Source of the DNA: Conoideocrella luteorostrata
Taxonomy: Eukaryota > Ascomycota > Sordariomycetes > Hypocreales > Clavicipitaceae
Reading direction: 5' to 3'
Length of the DNA stretch: 64,000 nucleotides
Assembly: GCA_032433595.1 (NCBI GenBank)
Contig: JASWJB010000062.1
Span: 102,573-166,572, forward strand
The notes under the pieces were generated by a model. It was not told the origin of the DNA, ran no database searches, and saw only the letters and a program-made list of their open reading frames with translations. Of the stretch, positions 1-12,261 are shown piece by piece. The translations under genes and the position numbers were made by a program. Numbering within the stretch: position 1 is the stretch's first letter; each line of letters begins with the position of its first letter.

Positions 1-885
1 ATTAAAAGTGGAGTTGACCCTGATCTCTTACCTCACTGCGTTGAGCCCGACCACCTATTTGTGTTTGTGTACAAGATAACTACTATACGGTAAGAATGTT
101 CTTACGTGCTCATTGCCGAACTGATAGAAAATTGACAAGACGGGCGTGGCTCTTAGTTATTGCCCCGTACACCTGGGCCTGAAACGCAACAGCCTTCATG
201 GACCCCGGTTGATAAGAAGTGCAGATTCTCTAAATGGGACCATGGGAGATAATAGCTTCTATGCATGAATATCATGTTGACTCGAAGGCTGTCTTCTAAA
301 GTCAGTAATCAGTTCTTTCGGACATGATCCTCAAATGAGATGTTCTGTTGTCCCTGGCGGCCTTCAGTATCGGCTGGAATGGCGACGAGGATCTAAAAAG
401 GCTTCTCGTGTGGAAACCTAGGGTCCCATTTTACATGGTAGAAGCGAGGAGTTCCATTGACAGCAAGCGTTGAGGATATGCGTGCCACCGTCACTGGAAA
501 GTTTATACGAAAGCTTGGGTCAGGCTGCTGCGAGGGTTACGTATGTGACATGCGTAGATAGCGGAGAGAAGAATCTCCGCAGCTGCATATCCCCTCAACA
601 TTTAACCGCTCGGTGGCTGTTTGTCCACATGCACAAGCATGTCGAGCCCAGCAGTTAAGTAAGTAGAAAACAGTGGAATTCGATGCATAAGCAATTTAGA
701 CTACTCGGGACAGATCAAAGAACACCTCAAACCAAACACCTGAAACCCATCACCTACCCACACATCCCTTCCCTGCAAAACGGGCTAGCTGCCGAGTGTC
801 GCTGCTTTCATCTCCATCAAGTCTAGACCCTATACGAATTCTCCTATAAAAGCTTCCCGCGGGTATCGGCTGCCTTTGTGGTCTT
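1..885. other. no gene seen (left edge)
   Basis: Open frames here are short and resemble nothing I recognise. The stretch lies 3' of the decayed NLR gene and may include its old 3' UTR. Confidence 0.5.
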
Positions 886-3800
886 TCAGCCATAGAGGCG
901 ACCAGCCCAAATGCTGACCATCTGGTCAAGGACAACATTGTGGCCGCGGTTTTCGAAATCAACTCTCGGACACCCCGGTGGCCCAAGTTCTACCTTGAAT
1001 TCAATCCTGAGTTCCTTTGCTGACCGGAGCTGCTGGGCAGCTTGCTTCGTTTGGCCTAGTTCCTCGTACACACAAGAAAGCCTGTGCCTAAGACGGGCAA
1101 CTTTAGACGGAAGCCAATTCTTGGAGAACTTAAAATATTGTTCCAGGTGAAGCCTAAAGAAACAACGAGTTAGCTGCGAAATCGAACCTGAAAGGGGGGT
1201 AGTTCGGACTCCAGTATGACCTTCCAAACAAGTAGGTCCGCTCCAAGTCTAAACATTGCACATACTTAGCCTCCGCCTCAAAGTTTTCTCTTCGTGCTTG
1301 ATGGCTCGCTCCCGCAGAACACACCCATGATGGAGCTCAAGCGAGGCTAGCAGATGAAATACTTGGGTCTGGGTCGGGCCAGGTTAGGATTTCGCAGCCA
1401 ACTCGTGAAAGATCTTCTCAGCGGCGCACAGTGCCAGATGTGCCTCTTCTAACATGTACCTGTCGCGCATATAATTTGAGGCATCGCACAGCAGCTCAGC
1501 GAAGTCCATATCGACTCTTATGCGTTTATTGGAGTACAGAAATCGAATGTAAATACTACGAAGCCTCATGGCACGTGTAAGATATTTTTTGAAAGCGGGA
1601 TAGTCATCTGGAGGTATGGAGGATGAAATCTGAGGCTATTTTGGAAACATGGCCCGAACCAGTAAGTATGCCGACTGAAAAGTGCGGGAAAGCACCTTGG
1701 GTTGCGCCCTTAGCATGTAATAGAGATGCGTTCGGAGTGTTCGGTGAATTGATATAGTTTTGTTCACTGGGTTCCTCTGCGTTAACTGCCTTGACTCAAG
1801 GGTTTGGTAGAGTCTGTTCCTCATTAGACGTAAATGAATGGAGGGCCGAGGAATAACGATATAAAAACTCACACACTAGATGCAGCGGAGGGCCAAAAGG
1901 AAAGTCTGTCGTCATGATGCTTCCGGAACAGCATTTCCTCATAGATGGCATTGGGATTCAACAAGCTCATTATATGTAGGATCTTGAGCGAGACCGACTC
2001 GCCGTCTTCTAGTAGAGGAGCGAGAGCCATATCGAAAACTGTCGCTAAGGACCTCTTATAAAGATACGGAGTGGGCGCAAGGTGGTCCTAGTCCTCGATT
2101 AAAAACTTCGCGTCAAATGAGGCACAAAACTCCTTCAATGAACTAGAGGACTCATAAATGAAGCCTCCAATTTGTGCCAGCGCCAAGGGAAGTCCATCAA
2201 CCCTGCCTGCTTGAAACTTGTTGCGCGTCATTCAAGGCGTCACGATTCGTCGGATCATCCTCTGCGACACTCAAGCATCGGAGAAGGAGACAACCTTGCG
2301 TCGTAGTCCTAAAAGCCTGTGACATCTGCACCGTGTGGCACACATTTCCGATTGATATTATTTGGCTCGTTAATAAGACCGAGCCGTGGCCTGCGACAGG
2401 GACATAAGGCAAAATATCTTGATAATCCATCACATTGTCGAATATAAATAACCATGGCATTGCTATACACAAGTTAGCCGTTCTATAGCGATATAAACGA
2501 CTAAAGAGCTCCCCCTACACATATTCGACAAACAATCCACGACAATTTGCGCCTTGTGTTCCCGGTCAATTTACACGTCTTTCTTCGTATTTGGAAGCTG
2601 CCCGATGAGCGAAGAAAAGCAACTTAGCAGCTCAGTTTTTTCTTCCGCTGGGATTAGGAAGACATATGCATACTGTCCTTGTCGATAGTATTCGTTCGCG
2701 TACGTAAGAGCAATTTGGGTTTTGCCAGCTCCGCCAATGCCATGTAAAATAAACTTCTGTATTGATAGCGTGTCATGACTAGGACGCAGGTGTTCGTGGA
2801 TTTCGTATATAATTTCTTGGCGGCTATGGAATAGTTCAGCGGGCATCGACTCAGGCACAAATATTCCTCAGGTGGCTTTGGGCTTGTGCACATCAGCGGC
2901 GCGAATTGGTAGTGGTGACATTTGGTATTCGGTGTTTATCGTAGCGGTGGATGCTGGCTGGCTAGTAGTGCCTTTATGCGAAGTTAACATCGATCCAAGT
3001 AGTTACGTAGCTGCATGAAAGGCTTTCAAATTTACATCGTTCTTCATGGGTGGCCTCCCAGCCGATTGTATGCCCACCGTTCATGATTGCTGAGCCTATA
3101 TCGACAATCTGTACTAGGTCAGACGCTGAATGCCAAGAGGATGTTAACATTTACACCCAAAGTGGATCTCTTAGGATGAGGTATTTTAGTGTCACTGAGC
3201 TCGTCGTAGATGCTAATCGTTTTCACACTGTTGGGGTCAAATTGTCTACTAATATCGACGAGTGTTTTGGAGAAGATTGAAACCTCTTCCAAAAAGATAG
3301 GAGGAGCCCGTGTGCTTCCACGTCAACCCGGCTTCTGCTCATTGAATCCACTGAGCTAGGGAGGGAAATATATACGCTGTGATGCGTTTTGCTCGTGAAT
3401 ACTATAGTGTCAGTGAAGCTAAGAATATGGCTGTAATCATTTCGAAGTTTGGTCAGGAGGAGAGCCTGAGAGTGTGGCTTGTCAGCACGACTTCATAGCT
3501 TTCATATTGAGTCACGGACACCAGCATACCTCTTTCACCACAACACCACCCAAGCTGTGCGCCACAAAGATAAGTGGTCGAGTCTGAGTTAATAACAGTG
3601 TTAGTACAAAGGGGGTGAAAAACCGAATAGATGGTCCACTTCAAACTATGAATTGTCAAGTCTACCAGATTCTTTCGGCGTTCCATGAGCAACGCCTCCA
3701 CGAAGTTGTTCGCATGATCTGAGACGAGAGCTCTCGTTACGTTGCCAAAAACATTGGTGTTAGAACCAAAGTTAAACACTTGGGCGTCTTGGCAATTAGT

Positions 3801-3995
3801 ATCGAGGAAATCGGGGCCAGTAATACGTCGCTTCCCGTTCGGGTGCGCCCACGCTGCAGATGGACTGCTGTTATGGCCATGGATGACAACAATACTGATC
3901 CAGGGATTGAACGTAATGAGTAATTGTGGTATAAAACTCTGAATGGAATACATCGTGGAACTGGAACTTACTCGGTAATGGGATTCAGAGGACAA
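886..3995 (-). pseudogene. decayed NLR: SesB-like hydrolase / NB-ARC / TPR
   Basis: Fungal NLRs of this design join an alpha/beta-hydrolase (SesB-like) domain to a nucleotide-binding switch and a repeat sensor, and act in non-self recognition or regulated cell death. Reading the minus strand, I see the hydrolase start IVVIHGHNSSPSAAW (about 3890) and the nucleophile elbow RPLIFVAHSLGGVVVK (about 3580-3530). The elbow rejoins the first part across an intron ending at a TACTAAC branch point. The hydrolase domain ends WEATHEERCKFES (about 3060-3020). The NB-ARC follows: P-loop GIGGAGKTQIALTYA (about 2735), Walker B-like WLFIFDNV (about 2455) and GLPLAL (about 2195). The TPR-type C-terminus closes near 886. 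Breaks: a frame change near 2197 and in-frame stops at 2088-2090 (TAG), 1636-1638 (TAG) and 1384-1386 (TAA). The first coding exon is unresolved; an ATG near 4106 is possible. Some breaks could be unrecognised introns, but the GLPLAL-to-stop stretch is clearly coding-like on both sides. Confidence 0.78.
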
Positions 3996-3999
3996 AAGT

Positions 4000-4768
4000 G
4001 CGTCGCCAGCCCATTGTCAATCTTGATTACCTGTGAAACGGTCAGCCTTTCTTTCTTTCCACGGTCCAATTTTCCGACCTTGTTGTACCTCCGAGGCTGC
4101 CATTGCTTGCAAGACAAAGATCTTGAGCTACACGGTTATCATTCGTAGGATGGTTAGAAATTGGAAGATGCGAAGAAAGAAGAAGAAAGCAAAAGAAGAC
4201 AACAAGCTTCATATGTTGATCCTTTTTCGTCCTTCATCCATACTTTGATCTCCATGGGGCTGGCCGAGTGCTGGCCGTATGTGAGCGGTCAAGTCTCGTT
4301 GACATGGCGGGCCATATATGTTGTACACATACACAACAAGTCGCAAAGCCACTGTCAGTATGAGGGTGTATTGTTATGTCCGCTTGGCTAAATCCCAGCA
4401 TCAGCCGTTGGCCAAGCCCAACAGAGTCTGTCATAATACCCGCTCATTTGAGCTACCCCTCTCCCTCTCTCCTCTATTATATTGTAAATAGCAATGTCTC
4501 TTTCGTGTTTTAACAAGTCAAATGGCCTTCGCCCACCTAACCAGTTCAAAGTATGACGAGTGCCTAGGCAGGATTAGTGAGCAAGCTGATGCGTAGGTTT
4601 TCCGTCCGTTAGTGCTGCGTCAACACAACCCTGTCTCCCTGCGCAGAGCGCCTTGCCAATCTCCAGCCGATCATCTCCCAAATATGCGAGACTGCCGCGG
4701 TCCCAGACTTATTACTTGATGTGTTTCCACACGGGAAGACAGTTTGGTAGTGGAACCTTAGCACCCGA
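4000..4768. other. gap between two relics
   Basis: Probably holds the promoter or first exon of the decayed NLR (minus) and the lost 5' part of the serine hydrolase relic (plus). Nothing intact can be read. Confidence 0.35.
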
Positions 4769-6060
4769 AACGTCGACATCTCACTCGCCCCCAATGCAAA
4801 CGCAGTTGCTAGAATAGGTCCAGTCACCAAGGGCTTCACAGCCACGACTGTCGCCCAACTCATCGACCAAGGGAAGCCTGCCGATAATCCTTACTTTAAA
4901 AATATTCTGCGCGATGTTGATAGCCGCAACCCGAATATAACCGGATTGGCTACTATTAAAAACCTTCTTACGCATAAACTTTAGGCTCGCTAGGTCAAGC
5001 CACAGGTGGCACGTAATGCAATGCGAGCTTCTTCTTCTTCTTCACAAGCAAAAGAAGGCCAATCCGTTACCTGCAATTTCTGAACTACAATCTACCAGGG
5101 GTTTCGGGAAGCATTTTATTAAAATAACTGCTGCTGTACGCTTGCTGGTGAAATCATTGAGCATGTCTGGCGAAGCTTATGGAGCATATATTACACGACC
5201 ATTCTTGGGTTACGCACCACATCAGTCATCCACGATGATATCCCAGAAGAAAACATTGCAAAGCTACCTCGTTCATAACCTTAAGGTCACAATCTGGTAC
5301 TGGAACCCACGACAGCTCTTGCTATGACAGATGACCTCGGGTTACCTTAATTGTCGTTTGTGCTCTGAGACATGTAACACAGCTCTTTATAAAAGCGCTG
5401 TTTGTCAGTACTTTTATAGTAACATAAAATTGCAAACAGGACAAGTACCATCAAATGTTCTGTTCTTGATTAGTTACAGACTCCTATTAGGAAATCTTGT
5501 ATTAAGGATGGCACCTCCACCCTACTCTCTCGACCCGAACCACACGACGGACTCATCATATGCTCATTAAAAGGCTATACTTAGTTCTGTCGATGATCTG
5601 CTAGTGTGTGCATCACCGCTCATAAGCGCCTCTCAAGGCAACACCGACGCAAGCAAACGTCCCAGACTCAAGGGAATCGACAATAAAGCTTTAGTCGCGT
5701 CTTTACAGCCTAAACACAGCAGGAGTCTTCTTACGCCCTTAGGTTCCATCGCCGTGGATAACTGGGAGCCCTCACTGGCTTAGGAGAGAATGCATGGTTT
5801 GCCAAACAACAGCCTGAGTTGATCCCTGGGGCAAATGGCCCTCGCCTTGCGGTCTCCTAAACCGGCAGTCTTGCCGGTCACACGTCTTCATTGGCCATGC
5901 TACCGTACATGGACGTGGAGTGAGCACATAATTATCGAGATGCCCGTGGACACTCTCAAACTCGTTGACAAGGTTTCCAAGGGACTCTTTCTTTCAGAGT
6001 CACGCATCTCAGTTATTACGCCCAGAGCACTTGGAGGGGGAAACATTTCATTAGCTCTTT
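4769..6060 (+). pseudogene. relic of beta-lactamase-type serine hydrolase
   Basis: Fragments in shifting frames fit the class C beta-lactamase / transpeptidase-like family (PF00144). Open frame 4769-4981 contains ARIGPVTKGFTATTVAQLID and ends IKNLLTH. This is the SxxK helix followed by the family's LLTH motif, but the nucleophile serine of SVTK is proline here. At about 5130-5270 another frame reads TLAGEIIEHV and a third GEAYGAYITR, then TTSVIHDDIPEENIAK, matching the family's middle region in order. At about 5780-5900, GLGENAWFAKQQPELIPGAN and TGSLAGHTSSLAMLPY resemble the late HxGxxxGY/F region. Stops and frame changes separate all blocks, and no intron arrangement I tried restores one frame. 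The lost serine argues against activity even if spliced. Family members include secondary-metabolism hydrolases, but no cluster is visible here. Confidence 0.68.
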
Positions 6061-6257
6061 GGCTGCAATGAAGAATCGAAGCGGGTGTGGTTTACCTGCC
6101 CTTTTGTTCCAGGACTGCTCAAGCTTGCATTTAAACGCGGCAACGACGGAAAGATCATTGAGTTAGTTTGGCGCATGATGTTGCTGTTAGCGCTGGGCAT
6201 TAAGTTTTAACAGTAACAGCTAGTTAGCTCATAGTTGAAAGAGAGGTAACAGGTCAT

Positions 6258-6452
6258 TCAGACTAGGTCTTGCCACTTGGTGTGCATTGACGATCGGCTG
6301 ATGTGACAGTTTTCCAAACAGCCATGAAGCTCAAACAGTAAAGGGTTCCAACCAAGTACAACATTCGTATTAGCGACATTTGTGTCAACCTCGTAGTGGA
6401 AATAGTACGGCGAGCCCATGGAATGGATATCGAGAGACTGATCCTGGCTACC
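6258..6452 (-). other. coding-like fragment, unidentified
   Basis: A 64-residue open stretch on the minus strand reads as natural protein (for example HSMGSPYYFHYEVDTNVANT and VVLGWNPLLFELHGCLE) and ends in TGA. A plausible acceptor (TTTTCTGTCTAGCAG) lies just upstream. No start codon or second exon could be fixed, and I do not recognise the family. It may be the last exon of another decayed gene. Confidence 0.3.
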
Positions 6453-7557
6453 AAACTGGCCTGCTAGACAGAAAATAGAATTTGCAGAGGACGGACGCCG
6501 ACACGGACTTTCTGTACCTAAGGTGTATGTCTATAGATGTGTGTTGCCGGCGCCACGACCAAGTTGTATTACTTGATACTTTAATTATGATGCCAGTGCC
6601 GCGTGGGCATTGCCGAACACCAGTGGCATGAAGAACTGATTGGCTAAATTTCGAAGTGTCTATCACGTTGTTCGCTAATCCTCCCAAGGGATCTTCCAAG
6701 TTGGGCTGGGGTGGTGTTTGGGCATGCACTACTATCGTGGTGCGTCTCCCATCTTGACCGACTTTTGGCTATTATCAAGCATCAATCCTGGGTGGTTTGT
6801 TTCTCTTGCTCTAGGCGCGCGGGGGTCGTAATTGACTGTCAAGTATAGACGGCCGACCCGTGTAATTCCAATTGACTCTGCGTCTCCTCGCGGTGATGGT
6901 GTTTTACACTGTCTTCCAGTCCATCTGTATTTGCCTCTCGGTGGTGATGATTCTTCGTTGCGGACATACTGCTGTGCGTCCGTTGCCGAGGCGGCATTTG
7001 TTGACCTGGATAGTCTTGGGGAAACTCCGTAGAGCCTGCATGCACCGTGGATGGGGCGACGGATCGTCTGAATTCTGTCAAATGGGAGGGGAATATGAGT
7101 ACGGCTTTCCAATGTATGTATGGCGCCGTTGGCTGGCTGGCTGGACTGGGACTGGCTGGCGAGCTGCCATTTGCCCGGGCTGCAGGTAAGGGTATCAACA
7201 CCAGTTCAGTTATGGACTCCGGACACGACATGCAACATGACACACTCGTCGGAGCAGCCAGCCGCGTTGAAAGCACGAGGGCGTTGAGGATAACGGCGCT
7301 GCCTTAAAACATTGGCATTACCATCAATGAAGGCTGAATGTCGCATGATGGCATCTGCAACAAAACCTTCCTTCCATCCATCCACTTGTCCCTCGCGACC
7401 AGTTGGATGCTGCCCTTAGTTGCCGACGGAGTTATTTATTCCAGCGACGCAAATGCGACGCACCAACTGACTGACTTTCTCAAGTGTCCCGGGCAAACAG
7501 CCAGCATAACCTTTACCATTGCTTCACGTGGCCCTATTCAAATTCTCAAACTTGTAC

Positions 7558-7558
<1 letters not shown>

Positions 7559-7588
<30 letters not shown>

Positions 7589-7608
7589 GAATAACGAAGA
7601 AAAAAAAA
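7559..7608. repeat. AAG microsatellite / poly-A tract
   Basis: A run of AAG triplets (about 7567-7590) sits between A-rich stretches. It makes an artificial poly-lysine reading frame and is not a gene. Confidence 0.9.
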
Positions 7609-8970
7609 CTCACTATACCAATTACCTGGCATCTACCGAGTACTCCACGCCGACACTATTTCCTCGTTATTGCCCCCCTGGCAGACTATCTCGATCCATC
7701 GGGCTGCATATGTATACTTGCCGGCCAAAACAGTTACTTTTGCAACCCGCCAAAACTACGACAAAATCCCGTCACTCAGTACTTGAGCCGTCAGCCGTGA
7801 GCCTGGTCTTAGTACGGAGTACCTAGATACCTGACCAGTAGTTTGACCATTCATGACCACCATATTATTGTATATCATCGACAGACCGTCAGACATTTGG
7901 CATCTGTCCCCCGGAATCTGACACATTCGGCCACACTTCATAATCCTTTTGGGGATTCGGTGCCAAATTTGGTTCCACGTCTGACTCCTTTTCCTTTGAC
8001 TGCCAACCATGTCCGACAAGATTTGGTTTTCGTTCTGTCTCTCTTAGTGATGGTTGCCATTGGGTCTTTCGTCATCACGTTTCCTGTTCGGACACTCTCA
8101 CCTTTTCGACCAAGCAAGCACATGCACGGGCACATCGTTACACAACTGCTGTTAGCTTGGGCACTGTTTTTCCATTTTCTTTTTTCCCGTTGACATAATC
8201 TCCTCGGGCTTGGGCTTGGGCGACTAAACTGAAGCATTCAAGCCCGTCCATCCTCTGCCTCCTTTCTCGTCTTGCCTTTTTGCTACCGAGTATAAGTATT
8301 CTCTTGTCCGACCGTTCGCCGGAACGACAGAGCAACAGCAGCAACTCATCGATTACAATTGAAATTGCAACCATTGCGAGAACCCTGCTCTGGAACTAGG
8401 GAATTTCTACTAGCCCCGTCGCATCATACATCGTCTCTCTAAATTTGGACCCGTGGCCCAGAGGCAACATTAAACGCAACCACAGTAGGACTGTGCTGTA
8501 TGGTGGTACTAGTTTGCGAGTTATTACTACTCCATGAGCCAGCGCGAAGAAGCGTCCACATTTCCATAGTTTAACACCTCGACGCCCTCGCACACTTCCC
8601 ACCAAGACAACTGAGACAAGCGACGACAACTGCATTCTCTTTGTTCCCGCCAGCGACTCCGTTTTATTACTGGCTCTGGCCCCTCCTTCACTTTCTCCTC
8701 ACTTTTTGCATTGCATCGCAGAACCAAACGCGTAAGGCTGTAAATTACTCTTTTGACAGCACCGTCAGCTTCGTCTGCTTCGTCCGCTTTGTCTGCACAT
8801 TACCTATTGCGGAATCCGGAGAACTTGGGCCTCTCTTGTCGTCTTTCTGACAGTTTCGCCAGCTGGCTGCAATCTTCCCTCGTTGCAGCATTTCCCGGCA
8901 GCCAAGTCCACGGATCGAATATTGCCTCGGATCGACTTATTAATAAATAGTCTGCTTGGTGCCAGCCGGC

Positions 8971-9145
8971 CATCCAGCCAGCCAGCCATCCTCTCCGTCC
9001 ATCCATCCAGTCTGGCCCGGCCAGCCCAGCCACGGTCCAATCTTATCCTGATCCTGTCCCTATTCCTATCCTATTCTAAACCCGTCACCCATCAAATCTC
9101 CCCCCATCCCATCCCATCCTATCTTGTCCTGTCCTATCTCGTTCT
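8971..9145. repeat. CCAG/CATC and TCCCA/TCCTA short tandem repeats
   Basis: Imperfect tetranucleotide (CAGC, CATC; 8971-9010) and pentanucleotide (ATCCC, ATCCT; 9095-9145) arrays lie in the pyrimidine-rich tract before the sirtuin start. Such tracts are common in fungal 5' leaders. Confidence 0.75.
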
Positions 9146-9547
9146 ATCACATCGCCTACGTCTTCGTCGCCCGCCACGACCTAGACCGTCACATCTCCTC
9201 ACTTTCCTTGGGCATCACTTAAGGTTTAGCTTTCTCCTTAACTTTACCTCGCCATTTACCCTCAACTTACCTCACCTCACTTCACCTCACCTCGCTGTTT
9301 CTCGCCGCTCTTCTCTTCCCCTCAACTAGCACTCAGCAGCTTCTCCTTCCCCTCCTCCCCTTTTCTTTTCTTGAAACTTGTTGCTTTTTCTCGGATTGCA
9401 CTCTGCTTGCTTACACTGCTCGCACAAACCACCGCAGCAACTCGTGTTTCCACTTTTCCTTCATCTGCATTTGGCCATTATTTTTGTTCGCCTACACACA
9501 ACGCAGTTCCATCGTTGACAAATCACGCACAACAACAAATTTGAGAA

Positions 9548-11578
9548 ATGACCATGAAACGGGCAACTACAAAAGGTGTTAGTCTCACGCGGCGCAAGGC
9601 AAAGGCCGACGCGCTTGAGAAGTCATCGGACAGCGCCAGCGTCGACGAAGTCAAAGCTGCTGCTGTTAACGTATCGTTGGCAGAACTCGAGGACAGAGTT
9701 GCTGATGTGCGCGATTCGTGGGAGACGGACTCGCTCTTCGAAGACGCCTTTGAAGAACTGAGCAAAGAAGATATCGAATTAGTTGAGAGTAAGTACAGTA
9801 CAGTGCCCTTTTTTTCGTGTTCCTTCTAGTTACCTTGTCACTTCTCGTCACTTCTCCACACCTGCCCATGTATGCTACTGAATTCTCCCGTCTTCCTTTT
9901 TCCACATGCGTTCCCGCACTTTTACAAGCCGGCCGATGTAGCGAGCGATTGCTTGTTTCTTGACTTGATTGTGTACTCTGGTGTGCCCTGCCAGCGGCGG
10001 GGGGTGGTATTATTCTTCGAGGCATTTATTTTCATCACTTCTTTTGTTCTCACCACCACATTGCGAAGTCTGTCTTATCTATCCATTTGCTTGTCCCAAT
10101 CCGTACCATGCGAGTTGGCGACTCCACACAGATAGACACAATATGTACTCCTTTAATTTCTTTATGCATCTGATCATGATATATGCTCACTTATCGTGCC
10201 GCTGCAATGTCTTTGGCCGTCTCGCGGTCAGTGGCTAACGCTCAACAAAAATCCAGCTTCAGACACATGCTCGCCCGAGGAAGCCAGCAGACTTCGCCGG
10301 GAACTACGTGAACAAGGCCCTGCCATCTTTTGCCAGCGCACTGTAGATTGCGGTCGCTACACAGCCAAAAAGCTGCTCACGGCTTTTGCCATCAAGCCGC
10401 CTGCCTTTCTAGAAGGCGGGCCCGATGAAGGCTACTTCCATATCCTGTCGCTGGCCATCTCGCGAGAGCTGTCGAAACGCATCAAGCTGAGCCAATACAA
10501 CACGGTTGACGACGCGGTGCATCTTTTGGCAAAATGTGACAACATCATCGTCATCACTGGAGCCGGTATTTCCACCTCACTCGGCATCCCGGACTTTCGC
10601 TCCAAAGGCACCGGCCTGTATTCCAAGCTGGAGCACTTGGGCCTCAGCGATCCACAGGAAGTCTTCGACATTGACGTGTTTAAGCAAGACCCAACCATTT
10701 TCTATTCAGTAGCCAAGGACATTGTCCCTGCGACGGATCGCTATACGCCCACTCACAAGTTCATCGCCATGCTCCACCAGCGGGGCAAATTGCTCACCAA
10801 CTATTCCCAGAATATTGACAATCTTGAAGTCAAGGCCGGCTTGCCAAAGGACAGGCTCATCCAATGCCACGGTTCCTTCGGGACAGCCAGCTGCGTCCAG
10901 TGCAGCTATCGGATCGAGGGCGAGAAAATTTTCCCCGACATCAAAGCTGGCAACATCCCACGGTGCCCGCGATGTGTGAAGGGCCTCCGCGCAAACGCGC
11001 CAGTCAAGAGAAAGCGCTCAGCTGGGGCAGACAAGCGACGCCGGCGATGGTCTGTCGACGATAGCTCCGATGATGAGTCAGACTACGACATGCCCCAAGC
11101 GGGCGTGATGAAGCCCGACATCACCTTTTTTGGAGAGGCCCTCCCCGATGAGTTCTCCAAGCGTCTCACCGAGCATGACCGCGACAAGGTTGATTTGGTC
11201 GTTGTCATCGGCACGTCCCTCAAAGTAACCCCCGTCTCCGAGATTGTTAGCTGGCTGCCGCCACACGTTCCCCAGATTTACGTATCCCGCCAACCAGTCA
11301 ATCACATCAACTTTGACATTGATCTCCTTGGCGACTGTGACACCGTCGTCACAGAACTATGCCGTCGTCTCAGCTGGCCCTTTAAACATGAGATGGTTCC
11401 ACAAAATCAACTCATCAATGTTACCACCGAGCCAGGCTACAAGAGCAGGCATGTGTTTGAGGCTGCCGACATCGCCGTCAATAGCAATGGCACTGCCACT
11501 AGCAAGACCAATGGCATCACAGAAATTCCGTCTGAAACCGAAACTGAAACCAAATCTAAATCTAAATCTAAAAAGTAA
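9548..11578 (+). CDS. SIR2: NAD-dependent histone deacetylase, SIR2/HST1 type
   Basis: A class I sirtuin; it would remove acetyl groups from histone lysines using NAD+ in the nucleus and act in silencing. Model: exons 9548-9788 and 10257-11578, a 468 bp intron (GTAAGT donor, GCTAAC branch point, CAG acceptor), 520 aa. The Rossmann and NAD motif ITGAGISTSLGIPDFRS starts near residue 180, followed by YSQNIDNLE. The catalytic His lies in QCHGSF (about residue 285). Two CxxC pairs (ASCVQC, RCPRC) bind zinc, then KPDITFFGEALP and GTSLKVTPVSEI. The region before the core (FCQRTV, KPPAFLEGG) and DPQEVFDIDVF match Sir2/Hst1 rather than Hst2 or Hst4. Between the zinc site and KPDITFFGE sits a basic KRKR..KRRRR patch, then an acidic DDSSDDESD stretch, probably a nuclear signal. 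The C-terminus is a low-complexity Glu/Thr/Lys/Ser tail. Confidence 0.93.
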
Positions 11579-12261
11579 CGAGTCATCTGAAATATCACGA
11601 TACACACGACACCAACACCCCAAACATGAGCATAGACATAGTGGACTTCCACCCATCCATCCACATCACATATATATCTAATAGTCTCTCCCCTTTCATT
11701 ATTTGCGAGGCGTGCGAGCTGGTTCGTTTCTGGCGTTACACAAGCAAGACTTTACAAGCCAAGATTTTCTTTTCTCTATTAAATTTTTTTTTTTTTCAAT
11801 TGAACCACTGTTATACATTACAGGTAGATTTGTGTGGAGAATCTCGAATCCCGGTGGAAGTTAAAGTAGAGAGGTACATTGGAGGAATTTCCTGCTGTTG
11901 TGAGGGTACTCCTGTTAGAGAGAATTTCGAGGCTGTCGACACTATGAATGAATACATTACTGTTTGTTTCTATGCGATATTTTTTGTGTGCTGAGTCGAA
12001 TATTGTAGAAAGACAAGACTATTTTCTATTCATGCGACGATGCGTAAAATCTAATCGAGACTGAAGTGAGCGTTTGCTATTGCTTCAATACTTTCTCTGC
12101 AACTTCTATGTTCGCGAAAAGTTTTTGCTTGTGAAATTCGTCAAAACACCAAATTCAACGCTTCCGATTCCCCGTTGCTGTATAATATTCCCGCTTCCCC
12201 CAACCCCCAACCCCCGTTGTTCATACATAATGCTGCGTTCCGTGCTACTACACCGTGCCTG
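11579..12261. other. convergent 3' region, sirtuin and SCY1-like gene
   Basis: Intergenic DNA between two convergent genes, holding both 3' UTRs. It contains a T-tract of about 13 near 11784-11796. No gene seen. Confidence 0.6.

Larger units (their letters stand above)
6453..9547. other. gene-free, repeat-rich region and sirtuin leader
   Basis: No supported gene in about 3 kb. The distal part is strongly pyrimidine-rich and probably contains the promoter and 5' leader of the sirtuin gene. One TACGGAGTA motif lies at 7813-7821. Confidence 0.5.

Noticed and set aside
7338..7826. 162-residue frame with a poly-lysine run
   Set aside because: It is produced by the AAG microsatellite; the sequence on both sides is not protein-like.
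8971..9145. Possible CRISPR-like spaced repeat
   Set aside because: Only 4-5 bp tandem units with no spacers, in eukaryotic DNA.
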